Shown here piece by piece: positions 53,972-63,711 of a DNA stretch of 64,000 nt. Each line of letters begins with the position of its first letter. Position 1 is the first letter of the stretch. Source of the DNA: Marisediminitalea lipolytica (lineage in GTDB: Bacteria > Pseudomonadota > Gammaproteobacteria > Enterobacterales > Alteromonadaceae); NCBI RefSeq assembly GCF_001758465.1, contig NZ_MJIC01000010.1, forward strand, positions 434,001 to 498,000. The letters run 5' to 3'. The position numbers and the translations under genes are program-made. The notes beneath the pieces were generated by a model. It was not told the origin of the DNA and did no database searches. It was given only the letters and a program-made list of their open reading frames with translations.

Positions 53972-56032
53972 CTAGTGGGCGGGGATGACCACTACCGACT
54001 CTGGTGCGGTATGACTCATGGTAAAGTCTGGTGCAATATCGCCACTGGCGCTGTTAAGGATATTATCAAAACGCATAATGACGTTGTTGGATTTCTCGGC
54101 CACGTAAGCGTGACCATTGCTAAGCATCAGGTCTACCGGGTTGCCAAGCATAGAGTTGGGGCCAGCTATCATTACACTCATATCGCTGAGCCCGTTAGCC
54201 AGGCCCGCTGCCGGAATGACATACAGCTTGCCATCTGTGGCACTGGCGGCGCTACCCACGTCGGAAATAACCAGACTATCAGACTGCGCGTCGTAATCGA
54301 TACCATGAATGTTAGTTGGGGCGGCAACGGCCGTTCCGTTCATGGCTGGTGTAATTAAACGGTTCTCGCCATTCACCGTCGTCATGCCATTCATCAGTTT
54401 ACGGGTAACTTCATCAAAAACTGCTACCGTACCATTAGTGAGGGCAACAAAAGCGCGGTCGGTCTGGGCGTCGTAGTCAACATCCCAGGGACGAGCGCCA
54501 TTGCTTGCCACCAGCGTGATTAGCGGGGCGACATCACCACTGGCGCAGCTGGAAAATACCTTGATACCTGGCGTTGTTGCATTCAGCTCAGCTACAAACA
54601 CCAGCCCGTGAGTCGATGAAACATCCGCGCCTTTAGGCGTTACCAATCCAGTACTGGCTCCCATAATCATGTGATCCTGCGACATGCTGTAGCTATCACC
54701 CTTTCGCATGCTGGCCAGACGGTTAATCAGCAGCACACCGCCCATGGAGGTGGCCGGATCATCAAATGTAACCGCGCCGTCGCCAAAGGCATCCAGGGTA
54801 ACGCTCTCAATGCTCATTCCTGCATCGAAGTTAGCCAGCATGCTGCTTAATACCGCAGAATACTGGTTGATTTGGCCGGTGGCCGGGCCTTCTGTGGCGG
54901 GGTTACTGGATACTACGATGCCATTAATGGTGGCGCTGGTAAGGGCATTATCGGAGGCGTCCATGGCCATCATCATTGGCATTACCTGGGCCAGTGATTC
55001 TGGTTTACTGGTAGCGGTTGCCAGCGCAGGGGCAATGTCACCATCCGCACCGTCGAAGATATTAGTAAAGATTAAAATGGCATCATTGGATTTTTCTGCC
55101 ACCCGCAGGGTAGTACCGGACAGGATAATATCAACCGGATTACCCAGCATCGACATCGGGCCGCTAATTTGGCGAGCAGGCTGGATGTTACCATCAGCCA
55201 TGGCAGCGCCATTGATAACAAATAGCTGGCCATCATCGGCAACGGCGGCATCACCTACATCAGAAACCACCAACAGGTCGCTTTGAGCGTGGTAAACAAT
55301 GCCATGCAAATTAACAGAAAGCTGATTACCGTTGGCATCTGCGGGCACAATAGAGCGCATCACCGCAGGCGCAAAGTCTGACCCCATGACATCGTCATAC
55401 ACGGCCACCGTACCGTCGGTTAGCGCCACAAACATGCGGTCATTTACTTCATCGACAGTGACATCCCAGGGTTTGGCTGGTAGGGGAATTTCTGCCACCG
55501 GCATAACATCGCCTGCGGCCTGGCTACCAAAAATGCTGATCTGCATACCATTAAAATCGGCTACGAACACCAATCCGCTGTGCTGGGCCAGGTGTATCCC
55601 TTTAGGGTTGGTTAGTCCGGTGTTGGTGCCTGTGATTTCTTTGTCATAAGCGGTCATGAACATGCCGCCAGTGCGGGCCGTCATCCGGCACACCGTACGC
55701 AGGCTGCCGGTAGAACTGTCACCCGCCTGGATAAGATTACCGGCGCTATCCAGCACAATGCCTTCATTATTGCCAGAGGTAAACAGATTAAGCAGAGCCG
55801 CGTTTTGGTCGACCAGACTCACGGAGCCGCGATTACTATCGCCATTATTGGCAATTAAAAATGTGCCTTCGGCGAGCCCTGGTGCGCCGTTGTTACCATT
55901 TACACCATTGGCACCGTCCATGCCGGCGGGACCAGCAGGACCAGTATCGCCATCATCCACGCAGCCAGCCAGACCCAGAGTGAGTGCTAAAGTAATGACA
56001 GACAGGCGAAAGCCCGATTGTTGTGTATTCAT
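53972..56032 (-). CDS. Lipoprotein with short collagen-like stalk and two tandem propeller-like halves
   Basis: A 686-residue protein from ATG 56032, after GGAGATACGG. Signal sequence ends in LGLAGC, so it is a lipoprotein. Just after the cysteine a short collagen-like Gly-x-y run occurs (GDTGPAGPAGMDGANGVNG). The rest consists of two similar halves of about 300 residues, each with the series SRGSVSLVDQ / GGVLLINRLA, TNPKGIHLAQHSGLVFVAD / TPKGADVSSTHGLVFVAEL, KPWDVTVDEVNDRMFVAL / RPWDVDYDAQTDRAFVAL and SMLGNPVD. This is an NHL-like beta-propeller pattern. It is probably surface-exposed and binding. The 296 bases upstream are AT-rich and show nothing else. Confidence 0.75.
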   Translation of the reverse strand: MNTQQSGFRLSVITLALTLGLAGCVDDGDTGPAGPAGMDGANGVNGNNGAPGLAEGTFLIANNGDSNRGSVSLVDQNAALLNLFTSGNNEGIVLDSAGNLIQAGDSSTGSLRTVCRMTARTGGMFMTAYDKEITGTNTGLTNPKGIHLAQHSGLVFVADFNGMQISIFGSQAAGDVMPVAEIPLPAKPWDVTVDEVNDRMFVALTDGTVAVYDDVMGSDFAPAVMRSIVPADANGNQLSVNLHGIVYHAQSDLLVVSDVGDAAVADDGQLFVINGAAMADGNIQPARQISGPMSMLGNPVDIILSGTTLRVAEKSNDAILIFTNIFDGADGDIAPALATATSKPESLAQVMPMMMAMDASDNALTSATINGIVVSSNPATEGPATGQINQYSAVLSSMLANFDAGMSIESVTLDAFGDGAVTFDDPATSMGGVLLINRLASMRKGDSYSMSQDHMIMGASTGLVTPKGADVSSTHGLVFVAELNATTPGIKVFSSCASGDVAPLITLVASNGARPWDVDYDAQTDRAFVALTNGTVAVFDEVTRKLMNGMTTVNGENRLITPAMNGTAVAAPTNIHGIDYDAQSDSLVISDVGSAASATDGKLYVIPAAGLANGLSDMSVMIAGPNSMLGNPVDLMLSNGHAYVAEKSNNVIMRFDNILNSASGDIAPDFTMSHTAPESVVVIPAH

Positions 56033-56328
56033 TATCCGTATCTCCATGTGTTTTTTAGTTACGGCAGGCTTACCAACGCAACTTCCAGCCAGCCGATACA
56101 AGCCAAACGAGTGAGATCGCCTGGTAGATGCAAAAAATAAAAAATAAATTGAAAAAAATTTAAAAAAGTAAATATCAGGCGTAAACGGGGTGAATATTGC
56201 CGGATAATCCGGGCTTTAGTACGTGGCGGTTAAGTTGAAGTATGAGCGCATTACCTTGGGAAACGCCCATTTGCCTATACATTTAATCTAATCCACGCAT
56301 AAATTGAGCGCGACAACGGACAAAACTT

Positions 56329-57618
56329 ATGGATAAAGCCTTACAGTTACACAAGGCAAAGCGCCAGGCGGGTGGCTGGCTTTTGGCAGCGGCAGGCATG
56401 TTTATTGGCCTGACGGTATGGCAAACCGTGCAACCTGAAATGGCGGGCAGTACCATGATTGGCTTACTAAAGATGATGTCTGAAGCGGCCTTGGTGGGTG
56501 GCCTGGCAGACTGGTTTGCCGTCAGTGCTTTGTTTCGGCCCATTCCGGCCTTTAAACCCATTCCTCACACTAATATTGTGGCGCGTAACCAGCAGGCCAT
56601 TGCCGATAACCTGGCGCAATTTGTGAAAGAAAAGTTTTTTCACGAACAGGCCATTGAAGCCCTGGTAGCGCGCAGCGCGCCGGCAAAAGCGTTAGGCTTG
56701 TGGCTGACAGAGGCGAATAATGCCAGACGTTTGTCGCAGTATGTGGCTGACAGCCTTAAAGGCTTGTTAAACGTGGTTTATGATGAACCTATCCAGCAGG
56801 CATTGCGGCGTTCGGTTGAGCGAGGTTTACGCAAGTTGCCTTTGGCCGCGTTGCTGGCAGGTTCACTACGACTAATGACTAAAGATGGCCGTCATCAGCA
56901 GTTGGTCAATAAACTCATCGATAAACTGGCCGCTGCATTACAAAGTGAGGCGTCGCAGGCGGTGATTGCCGACAAACTCAATGGCTGGCTGAAAACCGAA
57001 TATCGCCGACTGGAGAAAATTCTGCCATCGGCCTGGTTAAGCGAACAGGGCGCGGGCATAGCGGTTAGTGCCATCAGTCATACCTTGCAGGATATCAATG
57101 ATGATCCCCAACACCCGGTCAGATTAGCGTTAAATACCCAGATTGAACGCTTTATTGATGATCTGGAAAGTGACGAAGCGACCGCACAGAAACTGGATGC
57201 CTTTCGTAACCGGCTGTTAGAAAGCGAAGCTCTGCATCAGTATCTTCAGCGGATCTGGCTGGATATACATCAATGGTTAATGAATGATTTAGCACAGCCT
57301 CAAGGGCAGGTGGTTACGCGACTTACAGTCTTATTTAATGACAGCGGTGAGCGGTTGTTGGCAGATAGCACGCTGCAACAGGCGGTAAATTATCATATGG
57401 GAGTAGCAGCCCGATATATTGCGCCGGAACTGGCAGACTTTTTAACCGATCACATTCGCCGTACTATTCTTGGTTGGGACAGCGCCCAGATGTCCCGTCA
57501 GATAGAACTCAATATTGGCAAGGATCTGCAAAAGGTCAGAATCAATGGCACCCTGGTGGGCGGATTGATAGGCGGCATATTGTTTGGGTTGGAATACGCT
57601 ATCGGGCAGCTGATGTGA
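56329..57618 (+). CDS. DUF445 family membrane protein (YjiN-like)
   Basis: A 429-residue protein. A hydrophobic N-terminal pair (WLLAAAGMFIGLTVWQTV) precedes LVGGLADWFAVSALFRPIPA and FKPIPHTNIVARNQQAIADNL, the DUF445 signature. A long helical domain follows, and a final hydrophobic stretch VGGLIGGILFGLEYAIGQL anchors the C-terminus. Family members span the inner membrane with a cytosolic coiled-coil; no function is known. It stops one base before the convergent patatin gene ends. Confidence 0.9.
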   Translation: MDKALQLHKAKRQAGGWLLAAAGMFIGLTVWQTVQPEMAGSTMIGLLKMMSEAALVGGLADWFAVSALFRPIPAFKPIPHTNIVARNQQAIADNLAQFVKEKFFHEQAIEALVARSAPAKALGLWLTEANNARRLSQYVADSLKGLLNVVYDEPIQQALRRSVERGLRKLPLAALLAGSLRLMTKDGRHQQLVNKLIDKLAAALQSEASQAVIADKLNGWLKTEYRRLEKILPSAWLSEQGAGIAVSAISHTLQDINDDPQHPVRLALNTQIERFIDDLESDEATAQKLDAFRNRLLESEALHQYLQRIWLDIHQWLMNDLAQPQGQVVTRLTVLFNDSGERLLADSTLQQAVNYHMGVAARYIAPELADFLTDHIRRTILGWDSAQMSRQIELNIGKDLQKVRINGTLVGGLIGGILFGLEYAIGQLM

Positions 57619-58455
57619 TCAGGCTGCCTGAGCAAATTCAGCAAAATATTGTTGCGCGCAGTGTCTGCCCATACGATACCCTTTGAGCAATTTGGCTTTA
57701 TTCATAGTCAGGCGTTTAACCGGAAAGTCTGCCGGCGGCACGATGACCTGTAAATTACAATCCGCAGGCGGATCTGCAATAAAAGCCAGGGTCTGATTGT
57801 ACACCGCACTGCGCTGATGGATGGTTTCGATTAACGCCGGATAGTCTGCGAACATTTTTTCGGTTAGCCAGGGCGCTTTTTCCCCGGACTTTTTATAACC
57901 CCAGGGCTGGGAAAGGATAACGGTGATATTTTTACACCCCTGTTGGTAGGCATACTGCACCGGAATCGCATCGGCAACGCCACCATCCACATACATCCCA
58001 CGGGCCAGTTGTGGCGGCGTGCGGTAAACCACAGGCAGTGCACAGGTGGCTTCCATCAGTTGATCCATGTTGTCAGGCGTTGCCTGATGATACTCGGCTT
58101 GTCCGGTATGCATATTGGTAACGGATACAATCAGCGGCGCTTGCTGGCTGAAGCTTTGGGCGCTTAGTGGATAGCGTTCGCGTGCTTTGCACCATAACCA
58201 TTTTACATCTGTCATATGGCCTTTCATTACAAAGCGTAACGGATTAAAGAAATCTTTTTGGGTGGCCATGCGTAAGATGATGCGCCGATTACGTTCGGCA
58301 TTCCCGGCAAGGTAGCCCGCTGCGCTGGTGGCTCCGGCAGAAACCCCAACGACCATATCAAAAGGGTAATAGTTGTGTTGCTGAAAGGTATCCAGCACGC
58401 CAGCAGCAAAAATACCACGCATGGCACCGCCTTCGACAATGAGCGCGTGTTTCAT
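57619..58455 (-). CDS. YjjU-like patatin-family protein
   Basis: A 278-residue protein. The oxyanion motif GGAMRG, elbow GVSAG with Ser39 and catalytic Asp157 in YVDGGVADAIPV define the patatin dyad. It is shorter than the 27-kb patatin and belongs to the YjjU/RssA-like branch. No signal peptide. It meets DUF445 tail to tail with no gap. Role inferred only as lipid acyl hydrolase. Confidence 0.88.
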   Translation of the reverse strand: MKHALIVEGGAMRGIFAAGVLDTFQQHNYYPFDMVVGVSAGATSAAGYLAGNAERNRRIILRMATQKDFFNPLRFVMKGHMTDVKWLWCKARERYPLSAQSFSQQAPLIVSVTNMHTGQAEYHQATPDNMDQLMEATCALPVVYRTPPQLARGMYVDGGVADAIPVQYAYQQGCKNITVILSQPWGYKKSGEKAPWLTEKMFADYPALIETIHQRSAVYNQTLAFIADPPADCNLQVIVPPADFPVKRLTMNKAKLLKGYRMGRHCAQQYFAEFAQAA

Positions 58456-58662
58456 AACGTAATTCCGTTTAATGATTAGAGCCTTAATTTACCCTACCTG
58501 AGCTCACTGGTCAGATGAAATAAATTATACTAATTAATCGGTATAAACGAATGATCCAGCCTGATGGGATCAATGCAAAACACAATTTTTACTGTAGCGG
58601 GCAGGTAAAGGCCAAACGTCCGGATAAACCCGGTGTCTGGCCCTGTGTCAGGAAAGCTTGGT

Positions 58663-59016
58663 TTAGTGGCGTTTAAACGGCGGGCGACCGCTAAAATCGG
58701 TTTGCTGACCGGTGCTGGTGGTTTCGAACTGCGCAACATCAACCACATTAAGGCATTCGGTGGTGCGTTTGAACGGTGGTTTTCCCCGCATCACAACCGT
58801 TTTGGTTTCTTCACATTGTGATGTTATTTCAAATTGAGCAACATCGGCGGTGCTCACTGGCGCAAAAGTGCGTTTAAATGGCGGCTTGCCAGTACGCTCA
58901 ACCACCATAATCGTGTCTGATGCCTCATTGTTGCCTATTTGTGGTGCAGCTTGAGAGGCTGAGTGCACGAAAGAAAAGCAAGAAAGTGCGATAAGCGGCA
59001 AAATTGGTAATTTCAT
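58663..59016 (-). CDS. Secreted repeat peptide with G(K/R)PPFKR motifs
   Basis: A 117-residue protein. A signal peptide (about 1-20) is followed by three copies of G-(K/R)-P-P-F-K-R at 43-49, 78-84 and 110-116, the last almost at the C-terminus. Between them the unit DVAQFE occurs twice (58-63 and 93-98), giving repeats of about 35 residues; C68 and C88 could form a disulfide. Each motif ends with Lys-Arg, a possible cleavage site. I do not know a family. A retropepsin-like protease gene is divergent to it, 335 bases away. Possible precursor peptide or envelope repeat protein. Confidence 0.65.
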   Translation of the reverse strand: MKLPILPLIALSCFSFVHSASQAAPQIGNNEASDTIMVVERTGKPPFKRTFAPVSTADVAQFEITSQCEETKTVVMRGKPPFKRTTECLNVVDVAQFETTSTGQQTDFSGRPPFKRH

Positions 59017-59350
59017 CGTTGTATCCTTTAACTATTAAGATTAATTTTCGTCTTTTTATTGGCCAGTTGAGTGTAAATAAGACTTTAATAACAAGTAATA
59101 CCATCTGGTGATAGTTGTTATCTATGACATTTGTCACGAGTTTGCGTAAAAGTTGATAAGAGATGCGGGTTATTGTTTTATTTTGGTGCGAAAAGGCACG
59201 TATTTTGTGCGGTGGTGGCGCATCTTGTTAGCAGGTTTATGTAAAAACAATAACCTAGAGTTTGGTGCCAAATTTGCTGTTGCTATACATACCCTTGGGG
59301 AAAAGCGTAATACGTATTGTCGTATTGCCTTAAGCAGTGGAGTATGGCGC
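59017..59350. other. Shared upstream region of the repeat peptide and the protease
   Basis: About 330 bases between divergent genes. It has AT-rich parts that may hold both promoters, but no boxes are convincing. A plus-strand frame runs into the protease gene but lacks coding character, so I start the protease at 59351. Confidence 0.4.
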
Positions 59351-59827
59351 ATGTGGCTAACAGTAATTAAACGCCTTTTTGTGGTGATAAGCGTGGTGAG
59401 TTGGACGGGGTTGGCTGAGGCTAATTCGTTTGCACTGACCAGCAGTGCGGGCGGCACACTGTATCTTCACTCAGAGGCTGATAATGTAGTTACGCGGTAC
59501 CTGATTGATACCGGGTCGTCACTAACCATTCTTAACAAAAGGACGTTTGCTCTTATCCGACAGGCGCAGACCGTCACCAAAGCGGGTAAAGTGATTGCTA
59601 AACTGGCTAACGGCCGGCAACAAACCGTGCAGCTGTATACCATTCCATTGCTGAGCTTGAGTAAAGACTGCCAGTTTACCGACGTAAGCGTGGCAGTGAT
59701 GGATAATGCCCACAATATTCTGGGTATGGAAGTGCTTGGTCGGGCTGCCCCTTTTGGTATAGAACTGCAACCAGCCAGACTCACATTGAGTCAGTGTGAC
59801 AACACGATACTGGCAGCAAATCAGTAG
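59351..59827 (+). CDS. Secreted retropepsin-like (clan AA) aspartic protease
   Basis: A 158-residue protein from ATG 59351 (MWLTVIKRLFVVISVVSWTG), a signal peptide or anchor. The catalytic motif LIDTGSSLTILN carries Asp53-Thr-Gly-Ser, and the flap and hydrophobic core follow (GKVIAKLANGRQQTV, NILGMEVLGR). One Asp per chain means a dimeric enzyme as in retroviruses. It sits in the periplasm or membrane. Bacterial clan AA proteases of this size have few known substrates; the adjacent repeat peptide is a candidate. Confidence 0.78.
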   Translation: MWLTVIKRLFVVISVVSWTGLAEANSFALTSSAGGTLYLHSEADNVVTRYLIDTGSSLTILNKRTFALIRQAQTVTKAGKVIAKLANGRQQTVQLYTIPLLSLSKDCQFTDVSVAVMDNAHNILGMEVLGRAAPFGIELQPARLTLSQCDNTILAANQ

Positions 59828-59834
59828 TGGCCTG

Positions 59835-61307
59835 TTAGCCTGGGTTAGAGTGACGGGCAAGGATCCGTTTGGCCTCGCGTCTGACATCCTGGCGTTTACG
59901 CCATTCCCAAAGAATCACCTTATGTTTAGCAATAGCCTGATCAGGGTCTATTATCGGGTTACGGTAAATTGGGGGTAATGGCTGTTCCAGGGCAAGCTGA
60001 TTTAACGGCGGCATTTGCCAGGGAGCAAAGAGATCTTCGTTAGGTAAATACGCTAATTCTGGCACCCAGCGCCGGATAAAAGTTCCGTCAGGATCGTTAT
60101 CTCGCGCTTGTTTAACCGGGTTGTAAACACGCAGTGTATTGGTGCCGGTTACGCCGGCCTGCATATGAAATTGCGGGTAATGAATACCGGGTTCAAAGTC
60201 GAGAAACTGACGGGCCAGATGCTGTACACCGCGCCGCCAGTCGATAAGCAGATAATGGGTTAAAAAACTCACCAGCATGGCCCGCATACGAAAGTTAAGG
60301 TAGCCGGTTTGGTTAACGCAGCGCATACAGGCGTCGACCATGGGCACGCCTGTAGTTCCTTGTTGCCAGGCAGTAAGATGCGCTTCAACCTGTTCATCCG
60401 ACCGGTAGGGAAAGTGCTGATACGCGTGATTAACCGGGCGAAATTCCTGCTCACATTCACTTTCGAATTTTTGGATAAAATGGCAGTGCCAGTGCAGACG
60501 CGACGCAAAAGCACTTAATGAGCGGGGCAGCGACTGCTGGCTGGACCTGAGCTTTTGGTAAACCTGTCTGAGGCTTAAATTGCCCCAGGCCAGATAAGGC
60601 GAAAGACGGGAACAGCTGTTAAAACTGGCCAGTGGGCTGCTGATATGGCGGTGGTAATCCTGATGTCGCTGGCGGATGAAACTGTTAAGTAAGTCATGGG
60701 CGTGATGCTCGCCACCGGTCTGATGCTCGTTTTCGGGTAGATGGAGCGTTGCTGCCAGCTCAGTTGGCACTCGGGTTAACACGGACTTATCGGTATGCCA
60801 GTGCGCCTGTGACAACGAAGGCGTCGATACAGGCTGTGACATTACCTGTTGCCAGTGTTGTGCCCATTGCTTTCGATGGCTCAGGCCACGGGTAACACCA
60901 CCATAAGCAAACTCCTGCCACTTTACCCCGCGCTGTCTGAATAATTCGGTTAGTTGTTGGTCGCGCTGATAAGTGCAGTGCAGTCCGGTTTCCTGATAGC
61001 TAAGTACATTCACTACGCGATAGCGCGACAACAAGCGGGTAAAAAAGTCTTCTGCGTCGTCGTAGCTGACATGCATGGTCGCCCCAAACCCTTGCAAGGT
61101 GCGCTGCATGGTAAGCAAGCTTTGCCAGACAAACCGCCAGTGGCGGATTGAGTAGTGCGGATCGCGCATTATGGCAGGTTCAAACAAATACAGCGGAAGT
61201 ACCGGGAATGCCTGGTTAACGGCCTGGCAGAGTGGGGCATGGTCCTGTAATCTGAGATCCCGCTTAAACCAAACTACGGTTAATGGCGCGGCCATTGTTG
61301 CTGTCAT
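59835..61307 (-). CDS. Cryptochrome/photolyase family protein
   Basis: A 490-residue protein. The photolyase N-terminal domain begins [16 protein letters not shown] and the FAD-binding part has [60 protein letters not shown] and [16 protein letters not shown]. These fit the class that includes DNA photolyases and bacterial cryptochromes. CPD versus (6-4) repair or signalling cannot be told from this. It ends 7 bases from the convergent protease gene. A TIGR03643 gene, often seen near such photolyases, is 2.4 kb away. Confidence 0.9.
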   Translation of the reverse strand: MTATMAAPLTVVWFKRDLRLQDHAPLCQAVNQAFPVLPLYLFEPAIMRDPHYSIRHWRFVWQSLLTMQRTLQGFGATMHVSYDDAEDFFTRLLSRYRVVNVLSYQETGLHCTYQRDQQLTELFRQRGVKWQEFAYGGVTRGLSHRKQWAQHWQQVMSQPVSTPSLSQAHWHTDKSVLTRVPTELAATLHLPENEHQTGGEHHAHDLLNSFIRQRHQDYHRHISSPLASFNSCSRLSPYLAWGNLSLRQVYQKLRSSQQSLPRSLSAFASRLHWHCHFIQKFESECEQEFRPVNHAYQHFPYRSDEQVEAHLTAWQQGTTGVPMVDACMRCVNQTGYLNFRMRAMLVSFLTHYLLIDWRRGVQHLARQFLDFEPGIHYPQFHMQAGVTGTNTLRVYNPVKQARDNDPDGTFIRRWVPELAYLPNEDLFAPWQMPPLNQLALEQPLPPIYRNPIIDPDQAIAKHKVILWEWRKRQDVRREAKRILARHSNPG

Positions 61308-61508
61308 GATTTATCAGATAATGTAGTGATCAGGCTAAACATGCCTGCTAATACGGTGGATGAGGTTATAAGGTTTTACCCCGACTGGCGCTAAGCCGGC
61401 TGTTTGTTAAAGTTACCTAATTTAATCACTTTGATGGATGTGATTAAATATAGTAACATTTAATTAAGTGACGCCTTTAAATTCGGTTCCCTGTAACAAG
61501 GAGATGTA

Positions 61509-62165
61509 ATGGAAAATTCAGTGGTATCTGCACAACCGTCAATTATTGCCGTTGTCACCGGCGATCTGGTGGGTTCAAGTAAGCTGACTACCGCGGATTT
61601 TCAGCAGGTTATGAGCGCACTGGAAAAACAGCTGAAGCAGTTTTCAATACGCTATAACAGCGCTTATGATATTTTTCGTGGTGATAGTTTTCAGGTACAG
61701 ACACAACCTCAGCTGGCTGCCAGACTTGCTACCATTATTGATTTAACGCTACGCAGTCATTCACCTTCGGTAATGGTAAGGCAGTGTATTGGCATAGGTA
61801 CCGGCTCTGCCAGCGAGCAGAGCGTAAAAACGGCTACCGGTGAAGCCTATTTGTTGTCGGGCCACGGGCTCGATGACATCAAGGGGCGGGGATTACGCAT
61901 ACACTGTGCTAATCAGAATTTTCAGACCCAAATGGCCCTGCTGACCCGGTTTTTTGACAGTCATCTGGAACGCCTTACTTCCACCCAGTCTTATGTTGTA
62001 CTTACCTATTTGTTAGCCGAGAATAAATCCCACGAACACCTGGCACGGGTGCTGGATAAAAAGCGCAGTAATGTGACACGCATCTTAAATACCAGTCAGT
62101 ATCATTTAATTGCTGATTATCTTGATTATTTTGCGCTGCAGGTAAAAAAGGAATTTACCCTATGA
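61509..62165 (+). CDS. SatD-like protein with nucleotide-cyclase-like N-terminus
   Basis: A 218-residue protein after ACAAGGAGATGTA. The N-terminal part reads VVTGDLVGSSKL, YDIFRGDSFQVQ and VRQCIGIGTG, which resembles class III nucleotide cyclase motifs (metal Asp19 and Asp59 candidates). The C-terminal part (about 160-210) looks like a helix-turn-helix: SHEHLARVLDKKRSNVTRIL. This is the SatD family layout. It overlaps the next gene by 4 bases (ATGA), so the two are a pair. Whether it makes a nucleotide, binds one, or only regulates DNA is open. Confidence 0.7.
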   Translation: MENSVVSAQPSIIAVVTGDLVGSSKLTTADFQQVMSALEKQLKQFSIRYNSAYDIFRGDSFQVQTQPQLAARLATIIDLTLRSHSPSVMVRQCIGIGTGSASEQSVKTATGEAYLLSGHGLDDIKGRGLRIHCANQNFQTQMALLTRFFDSHLERLTSTQSYVVLTYLLAENKSHEHLARVLDKKRSNVTRILNTSQYHLIADYLDYFALQVKKEFTL

Positions 62166-62935
62166 CAACGATGACGCTGCTGATTTTATTGCTTGCCGGC
62201 CACATACTGGCCGATTTTTACTTGCAGCCATCCCACTGGATAACACAGCGCACTCAACGGCATTTTTCGGCTCCTTGTTTGTACTGGCATGGCGCGGTTC
62301 ATGGTGTTATTGCGGCGCTGGTGTTGCTGTTAGTAACCGATATTCCGGTGATAAAAGCGGTAGCTTACGCCTTACTGCTGGCTGGCTCTCATATTGTTAT
62401 CGATGGCGTTAAGTCTTACGCCAGACCCACCATGTTCTGTTTTGTGCTGGATCAGCTGGCCCATTTGCTGGTGATAGGCTTTATCGTATTACTGGTGGCA
62501 AATCCCGAGCCAGCGTTTGCCATTTATTGGATTAAACAAGAGGTGAGTTATAAAACCCTGGCAATTATCACCGGCTATTTAATGGTGTTGAGGCCGGTGT
62601 CGATAATCATTAAGCAACTGCTGGCACCCTGGAGTAGCGCCATTGAGGCAGATAAAACCGATGCCAACAGCGAAACCTCGCTGCAGGCGGCAGGTAAGAG
62701 CATTGGCTATCTGGAACGAATGCTGATCCTGACTTTTATTTTGCTTAATCAGTTTTCTGCCATCGGCTTTTTGTTAGCGGCTAAATCGGTGTTCCGATTT
62801 GGCGATCTGCGATTAAGCGAAGATAAAAAACTCACCGAATATGTGATGCTGGGTACTTTAACCAGTTTTGCTCTTACCATTGCCATTGGTTTACTGGTTA
62901 GCAGTGTGGCAACCCAGTTACCAATGGGGAAATAA
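62162..62935 (+). CDS. DUF3307 integral membrane protein
   Basis: A 257-residue protein with about seven hydrophobic helices. It begins TLLILLLAGHILADFYLQPS, then HWITQRTQRH, LYWHGAVHGVIAALVLLLV and AGSHIVIDGVKSYARPT, with conserved His and Asp in membrane helices (HxxADF, HxxxD) as in DUF3307. Function unknown. Translational coupling to the SatD-like protein suggests sensor or regulator plus membrane partner. DUF3307-SatD pairs recur in unrelated bacteria. Confidence 0.8.
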   Translation: MTTMTLLILLLAGHILADFYLQPSHWITQRTQRHFSAPCLYWHGAVHGVIAALVLLLVTDIPVIKAVAYALLLAGSHIVIDGVKSYARPTMFCFVLDQLAHLLVIGFIVLLVANPEPAFAIYWIKQEVSYKTLAIITGYLMVLRPVSIIIKQLLAPWSSAIEADKTDANSETSLQAAGKSIGYLERMLILTFILLNQFSAIGFLLAAKSVFRFGDLRLSEDKKLTEYVMLGTLTSFALTIAIGLLVSSVATQLPMGK

Positions 62936-62936
62936 G

Positions 62937-63647
62937 TTACTGTATCGCGGCAAAGTAGCGCTGATGGATATGCTGGCAATAACGCGTGAGGTTATCGTAC
63001 TGGCGGGCCAGTTGGGTAAACTCATTGTCCAGCCTGACGTTAATGGCTTCCGCTAAAAAGGCATACACTGTTGCGTCCAGCGAGCAGGGGGCATCGCCAA
63101 AGCAAAAGGGCTTGTCGCCAATCATAACCGACAGAGCATCAAGCGTGTCTTTAGCGATAGCCAGCACCTCATCCTTGCTGTGTCGCCCGGTTCCCTGGTT
63201 AAACACCTGACGGGAAACGCCGCGGCGAGCGACAAAGGGTACAATAGCGCTTAAGGGAAAAGGCAGGCGCGCAAACAAGGCGGCTTTGACCGCTGGCCAG
63301 CTGGCCTTATCTATCCAGCGAAAATACACCAGACACCAGTAAAAATTTTCATCCAGGGATTTGCCGGTAAGATAGGCAATAGCTTGCTGCTCAGGTGTCA
63401 GATGATTATCAAAATCGCTGGTGTAGCGGGTTTTCAGGTAGCTGATAATGAAGGTTGAATCGCATACAATAGTGCCATTGTCGTTAAGGTAAGGCAGCTT
63501 TTTCTTAGGCGCTTTAAATACCTGATTAACGTTACCGTGATAGTGGTATTCCACGTTAGCCATACGCATAAAGGTGGCAACTTTTAAGACAAAGGGGCTG
63601 GGATCGTACATACCCAGACCCTGGCCAAATCCGTATAAAGTGATCAT
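62937..63647 (-). CDS. Glutathione S-transferase family protein, metaxin/FAXC-like
   Basis: A 236-residue protein. N-terminal thioredoxin-like domain MITLYGFGQGLGMYDPSPFV, FMRMANVEYHYHGN and KKLPYLNDNGTIVCDSTFII, then an all-helical C-terminal domain with APCSLDATVYAFLAEAI. The pattern matches bacterial relatives of metaxin and FAXC rather than classical GSTs with a catalytic Tyr or Ser. It ends 2 bases from the convergent DUF3307 gene. Confidence 0.85.
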   Translation of the reverse strand: MITLYGFGQGLGMYDPSPFVLKVATFMRMANVEYHYHGNVNQVFKAPKKKLPYLNDNGTIVCDSTFIISYLKTRYTSDFDNHLTPEQQAIAYLTGKSLDENFYWCLVYFRWIDKASWPAVKAALFARLPFPLSAIVPFVARRGVSRQVFNQGTGRHSKDEVLAIAKDTLDALSVMIGDKPFCFGDAPCSLDATVYAFLAEAINVRLDNEFTQLARQYDNLTRYCQHIHQRYFAAIQ

Positions 63648-63711
63648 GTGTGTTTTCCCTCTCGTGGCTTAACCGGCAACACGAGTTAACCACACAACAT
63701 TGCAAAAGTAA

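Noticed and set aside
58530-58748. 72-residue frame overlapping the end of the repeat peptide gene
   Set aside because: Different frame of the same strand with no start signal; overlaps the repeat gene, whose repeats give stronger support.
59153-59350. N-terminal extension of the retropepsin-like protein by 66 residues
   Set aside because: The extension lacks domain-like features and the signal peptide begins at 59351, so it was treated as untranslated.
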